From NCBI GenBank assembly GCA_035222895.1, contig JAVYIG010005371.1, forward strand, positions 1 to 64,000: 64,000 bases of DNA, written 5' to 3'. Shown piece after piece: positions 59,261 through 64,000 of this stretch; positions within the stretch are counted from its first letter, which is position 1, and every line of letters begins with the position of its first letter. The translations under genes and the position numbers were made by a program. The notes under the pieces are model-generated. The model was not told the origin of the DNA, ran no database searches, and saw only the letters and a program-made list of their open reading frames with translations. This DNA comes from Strongylocentrotus droebachiensis (lineage: Eukaryota > Echinodermata > Echinoidea > Camarodonta > Strongylocentrotidae).

Positions 59261-59618
59261 TTAATGTATCTATTTATTTCCGCATATAATAATTGTTCAG
59301 TCAATTATATATTTTAAAGTAATTTCTTAAGAGCGCCTTGAGCATTTTATTTCAGGTAGATTCGGGGACTTACAAATCTCATTCATAATCTTTACTTTTA
59401 TTCTTATTAGTAAAATTGAAAAGTGCTAAACCCCCTCATTCCTGTTTACAAGAAAATCTATTTACTGTCTATTTCTCCCACCAGACAAAATTAAACCTCT
59501 GTGAAATGGCGAGACAGCGTCATCCGGGAGGAATCGATGATGGCGATGATGACGATGGGTAAGACTAAGATATCAGATATACACAATAGACCAGTTGGTA
59601 ATTTACTTACTTACTTAC
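59261..59618. other. Spacer, ACTT microsatellite
   Basis: No gene. (ACTT)n is at 59600-59622. Confidence 0.6.
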
Positions 59619-60813
59619 TTACTGCCCATTATGCCTCCTGGCACATAGGGCAGCAACAAAAGTCTTCCACTCCTTCCGATCCTGGGCCAGTCTTCGGATG
59701 GTATCCCATGTGTGGTTCAGGTCTTTAATCTCCCCTTCCACAGATCTTCGCCAAGTGTTTTTAGGATGTCCCCTCTTTCTTTTGCCTTCTGGTGTCCAGT
59801 GGAGGGCTGTTCGTGTGATGTCATCTATGTTCTTTCTCATTAAATTTCCGACCCATCTCCACCTTCTTCTCGTGATGATATTCTACATGCTGTCTTGTTG
59901 GCATTGGGCATACAGAGCTTCATTTGAAATGGTGTTTGGCCAGAAAATGCGGCATATTCTTCTCAGACTCTTTGTGTGGAAGACCGATAGCTTATTGAGG
60001 TCGCTTTTCGTCATTCTCCAACATTCAGAGCCGTACAGGAGAGTGGAAAGGACACAGCTCTGGTACAATTTTAGCTTGGTCTTGTTGCTGTACTGCTGTG
60101 ATCTCCAAATATTATTGAGCATTCTGAGTGCATTTCTGGCTTTATTCAGACGGTTCTTAATGTCTTTGGCTGCACCTCCATCGTGCCTGACAGTGCTGCC
60201 CAGGTATGTAAACTCCTCAGTTATAGGTAGGTCTTCCCCGTTTGCTTGAATTGGTAAAGGGACCAAAATGTTCAAGGTCATCACCTCTGTTTTCTTTTGG
60301 CTGATCTTCAAGCCAATTTGTTGGGCAAAATCACTGAGTCTGGATGTTTGTTCTTGCATATGCTGGTGCGTGTGTGAAAGTAGAGCGAGATCATCTGCAA
60401 AGTCGAGGTCCTCAAGTGTAGAAAAGAGGGTCCATCTTATGCCTCTTTTTTGGTCTTCCGTTTGCCTGTCTCATCACCCAGTCTATGGCGATATTGAAGA
60501 GCAGTGCTGACATGACACACCCTTGCCTAACTCCAGTCTTCACTTGGAACTTATGGTTACTGTTTCCTACTCTGCATGTGAAGTTGGTGTAAAAGCTCTT
60601 AATTACAAGAACTAGCTGCTCTGGTTTCCCATATTTGCGTAGTATTTTCCAAAGGCTGTCTCGGTGGATGCTATCGAATGCTTTTTCAAAGTCAACAAAA
60701 TTAATATAAAGTTTCCCCTGCCGTTCTGTGCATTGCTCTATGATGTTACGAAGTGCAAATATCTGGTCAGTGCACCCTTTTCCTTTCCGAAAACCGAAGT
60801 TGGTAACTAGCAC
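59619..60813 (-). pseudogene. RTE-like LINE reverse transcriptase, frameshifted
   Basis: From 60813 leftward: NFGFRKGKGCTDQIFALRNI, VDFEKAFDSIHRDSLWKILR, GVRQGCVMSALLF; then, after a shift near 60415, LEDLDFADDLALLS, LKISQKKTEVMTL, EEFTYLGSTV and LLYGSECW; then, after another near 59880, ALHWTPEGKRKRGHPKNTWR. The catalytic FADD box and the TPEGKRKRG end mark a non-LTR element I would place near RTE. The clade is an impression. Confidence 0.88.
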
Positions 60814-61010
60814 ATAGTAAATGACCCCGAATATCCACAGATCTCTTTAATAAACCTGGACATGTCCCACTCTTTAGAAGAGTCATTGCCAGAATCATGG
60901 CTGTGCTTCATGATTACCTTTTAATTGCCCTCATGTGAGATGAATACTTCCATCTGTGTTCCATATAATGTACCATCGTTGCCTAAATGAATAATGATTA
61001 CATAACTTTC

Positions 61011-61288
61011 AATAACCACTATCACTACTATCATTTGCTTACATTGGGCTGTCGCTAATATCACTCTCAGTGGAGTTCGTCTCGGTGGAGTTTTATGATT
61101 ATGCGATAATATATTCAATTCAATTCAATTTATTATTTCATAAAAAATCACATATATTCATGTATACCGTAACTAATGCTATGTCATGTATATTTCTATA
61201 GAACTTTACAACGAGTTCAATTTTCTTACTGAGAGTGATATTAGCGACAGCCCAATGTCAGCAAATGATTGTAGTGGTAGTGGTTATT
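61011..61288. mobile_element. Palindromic MITE, about 280 bp
   Basis: Left arm 61011-61077 (ending CACTCTCAGTGGAG) and right arm 61227-61288 (starting CTTACTGAGAGTGATATTAG) are complements with few mismatches. The loop contains ATTCAATTCAATTCAA, a LINE-tail-like repeat. Confidence 0.8.
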
Positions 61289-61304
61289 TAACCTAACTGC
61301 TAAG

Positions 61305-61452
61305 AATGCATGAATGCTTGTTAGTAATCAACCAGAGAACCGACGGCTTAAGGTCCTCTCCGATGGACCTGGTAATGAGGATTAATGCCTTGGTTTCGAA
61401 CCCGGGTCGCCGGATTACGAGACCACTGCTCTACCAACTGAGCTATCGCGCC
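61305..61452 (-). repeat. tRNA-derived SINE
   Basis: On the - strand the head reads GGCGCGATAGCTCAGTTGG (A box) and then GGGTTCGAAAC (B box), followed by a body with GGTCCATCGGAGAGGACC. The anticodon stem does not pair properly, so it is SINE sequence and not a working tRNA gene. Confidence 0.75.
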
Positions 61453-61737
61453 TGCTCGAATAGTTATAACGAATGGACGGTCTTTAATTGCACTACAGGG
61501 TGAGTCAGAAAAAATGTCCCACTTTTTAAAAGTTATATTGTTTGAAGTATGAATATTTAATTATGGGTTTCATGATATGTCTTGATAGAGTTATCCTCCC
61601 AGTACATTTAGATACCATTTTCATTTGAATCCCTTCATGCATTACTGAACATCAGACAATGTTTACAAGACTGCCAGATTTCACTAGCGCCAACTTACTG
61701 GGTAAGGAATAAAACAGTGCATTGAACAAAGACAATC

Positions 61738-61890
61738 AGAAAGACAGATACACACACACACACGCACACTCACACACACGCACGCATACTCACTCACACA
61801 CACACACACACACACACAATGCAATGTACTTTAAAGCATATTATAAGAGAGAGAGAGAGAGAGAGAAGAAGAAGAAGAAGAGAGTAGAAT
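61738..61890. repeat. CA and GA microsatellites
   Basis: (CA)n with CG and CT interruptions at 61750-61820, then (GA)n and GAA at 61848-61885. Confidence 0.9.
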
Positions 61891-61924
61891 ATTTAAAAGA
61901 AAAAGGAAGAAGAGGAAACACATG

Positions 61925-63490
61925 AAAAATGCGAAATATGAGATTAAAACTTATACTCCTACCCAGTTTTACAAATTAATAAATAGTTCCCTTTTGCACA
62001 AAACTTTAAACCTAGACAAAGTTGAACTTGATCTTATATCCTCGTTTATATTATTCCATGTACTTATTCCCACATTTCTAAATGATTTCAGTGCTTGGGT
62101 TGTACGTACAGGGGGGTTTGTGTAAAAACTTTGTTTGCCTTGTGTTATGTGAATGAAGGGATGAATTACTAATAAACATGTTTTGAAAAATGTGCGGAAG
62201 ATTACCAGTGTGAAAATGATACATAAATATACAAGTATTAAGTGATATTAGTTCTTGGACAGGAAGAACCTTCATTCTGCTAAATAATAGTTTCGTATGA
62301 GAATTATACATTGAATATCTTAAAATTCGAATTGCCCTCTTTTGAAGTATTTTTATGCCTCCGTTACGAAGTAGCCGGAGGCATTATGTTTTCGGGTTGT
62401 CCGTCCGTACGTACGTACGTCTGTACGTACGTACGTCCCGTTCTCGTGATCGCGTTATCTGAAGAACCGATTGATGGATTCCTGCCAAACTTTATTCATG
62501 TATGTATCTTGCAGAGCCGATGAACTGATTAGATTTGAGGGTCACGAGGTCAAAGGTCAAAGGTCACAGGGGTCATTATGTATGCAAAAACAGCTCGTGA
62601 TCGCGTTATCTGAAGAACCGATTGATGGATTCCTGCCAAACTTTGTTCATGTATGCATCTTGCAGAGCCAATGAACTGATTAGATTTTGGGGTCACGAGG
62701 TTAAAGGTCAAAGGTCACAGGGGTCATTATGTATGCAAAAATAGTTCGTGATCGCGTTATCTCAAGAACCGATTGATGGATTGCTGCCAAACTTAGGTCA
62801 TGTATGTTACTTGCAGAGCCGATGAACTGATTAGATTTTGGGGTCACGAGGTCAAAGGCCACAGCGCACATTATGTATGCAAAAATAGCTTGTGAACGCA
62901 TTCTCATTAGAACTGACAGATGGATTACTATTTAACTCAGGACATCTTGCAGAGCCAATGAACTGAGTAGATTTTAGGGTCATGAGGTCAAAGATCAAAG
63001 GTTCATATATGTATATGAGAAATTGTTTGTAATCACGATATTCTGAGCACCTGTTAATGGATTACAATTGAACTTGAATTCAAAAAAATTCTTCTGTTTT
63101 GGTTTGTAAAATTGCTCTATGACGGAGGCATCATTTTCGACTGCGCGCAGTCGAATTCCATCTAGTCATTTTGTTTAGATGAGGCGAATATGAATTTCCC
63201 CACACTATATTGCAGTAAGACAAATGGGGTAATACTATCGAGTTGTATAATAACATAAGAACATTTTGGGGAACGGTAAATTTTAATTTTGATAATACTC
63301 CAATGCTTCTAGATACTTTCAAAGTTACATTTTTAATGTGGGTCTTCCAGTCCAGGAATTCGTCTATAGTAACACCAAGAAAGGATAGTGAATGTACACG
63401 TTTTCAAAGGACTATGTTGTTAACAGAAATTTCATTATTGTCTCCGGGAACTCTCTTGTTCTTTGATCGAAATATGATGTAGTTTGTTTT
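61925..63490 (-). pseudogene. Jockey/CR1-like LINE fragment interrupted by a repeat element
   Basis: From 63490 leftward: TNYIIFRSKNKR, LSFLGVTIDEFLDWKTHIKN, SRSIGVLSKLKFTVPQNVLM and YCNIVWGNSYSPHLNK. It then breaks at about 63165 and resumes at about 62345 with ILQKRAIRILRYSMYNSH, KVLPVQELISLNTCIFMYHF and SLHSHNTRQTKF. One internal stop. The two halves join without obvious loss, which defines the 62346-63165 insertion. Confidence 0.85.
62346..63165. mobile_element. Repeat element of 151-bp units carrying AGGTCA direct repeats
   Basis: Begins TGCCTCCGTTACGAAGTAGC and ends ACGGAGGCATCATTTTCGAC plus a GCGCGCAGTCGAATTCC tail. The interior has four to five units of about 151 bp starting TCGTGATCGCGTTATCTGAA. 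The first unit holds AGGTCA at 62547, 62554 and 62561, each one base apart, flanked by GGGTCA words; later units are more degraded. It is inserted in a LINE. Confidence 0.85.
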
Positions 63491-63491
63491 C

Positions 63492-64000
63492 TCATGATTT
63501 ATAATGTAGATTTCAATGTTTGTTATCAATAATGTTGTAATGAACCAAATAATCATCAACAGTGAACGTAGAAGTCAGGATCGTGACACGATTCAATGAT
63601 AGTTTTATTTGATATATCTGGTAGACAGAAGCTGAACTACGCATGCTCACAAATAATTCTCACTATTTAGTGCCTACATAATTATTTGAAATCACATTGT
63701 ATCATTAGCAACCGCTTCCAAAATGTGATTGGTAATTAAATTTACGTTAGCATACAATGATTACAATATAGCGATCAACATTCAAGGTTATAACATATAC
63801 GATTACATACAAATAATCAGGTATATACATGGTTTTCAAAATATCCAAATTGACAATGAAATAATGTTTTTGAATGTGTCTTTCACAGTGCAAATGGTAT
63901 TTGAAACATGGTCCAAACGTACCGAGATTGAGAAAATGTGATGTGCGAGGCAGTCCATGAACGCGATGAAATTGCTTCAGAATTTACTCTATGAACAGAC
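63492..64000 (-). repeat. Inverted copy of the CYP upstream region
   Basis: Reverse complement of about 16010-16520 (upstream of gene 2) and of 46380-46875 (gene 3), with few differences. It stops at ATCATGA, short of exon 1, against LINE sequence. At the far end it follows the gene 2 version (CTGTTCATAGAGTAAATTC), not the gene 3 version. Confidence 0.88.

Noticed and set aside
61390..61452. tRNA gene (Thr-like CGT anticodon) on the - strand
   Set aside because: The anticodon stem does not pair and SINE body sequence follows, so it is a SINE head.

Overview
The window is eukaryotic and reads as part of an animal genome, most likely a marine invertebrate deuterostome such as an echinoderm. 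The evidence is split genes with GT-AG introns, several LINE clades, many palindromic (foldback) DNA transposons, tRNA-derived SINEs, and long homopolymer and trinucleotide tracts. The phylum is inferred from repeat style and CYP content; the sequence itself does not prove it.

The main cellular content is a tandem cluster of CYP3-clan (CYP3A-like) cytochrome P450 genes, all on the + strand. Gene 1 enters at the left edge. Only its last five exons are present (618-8435), and two of them carry single-base frameshifts. Gene 2 is complete: twelve exons joined in phase from 17561 (or the duplicated first exon at 17999) to 38337, giving 528 codons with every P450 signature. Gene 3 is represented only by its first coding exon (47992-48074). 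The interval from the 3' end of gene 1 to exon 1 of gene 2 is homologous to the interval from the 3' end of gene 2 to exon 1 of gene 3, so the cluster grew by tandem duplication of a unit of about 30 kb. A further copy of the upstream region, inverted, lies at 63492-64000.

Mobile elements fill most of the rest. Intron 9 of gene 1 holds a 3.16-kb foldback element whose inverted ends are minisatellite arrays. It has a 9-bp target duplication, and the empty site survives in gene 2. The spacer before gene 2 holds a hAT-like element (8684-9404) and an almost complete L1/Tx1-type LINE (10258-15916), whose ORF1 is split by a 225-bp hairpin transposon. Introns 4 and 6 of gene 2 hold foldback elements, one with a nested insertion, and an antisense LINE fragment. 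The spacer after gene 2 holds a 6.56-kb element with 16-bp perfect inverted ends and a very G/C-homopolymer-rich interior, then a TTAA-flanked palindromic element.

The right third (48.3-64 kb) is mostly decayed LINEs (L1/Tx1-, L2-, jockey/CR1- and RTE-like), microsatellites, minisatellites and a tRNA-SINE. Two non-repeat items stand out there. One is the first coding exon of POLR2H (RNA polymerase subunit RPB8) on the - strand at 50269-50341. The other is a repeat array carrying AGGTCA direct repeats at 62.4-63.1 kb.

The P450s would be ER-membrane monooxygenases of xenobiotic or lipid metabolism. The duplication history, the doubled first exon and the decay of gene 1 describe a cluster turning over by duplication and transposon insertion.
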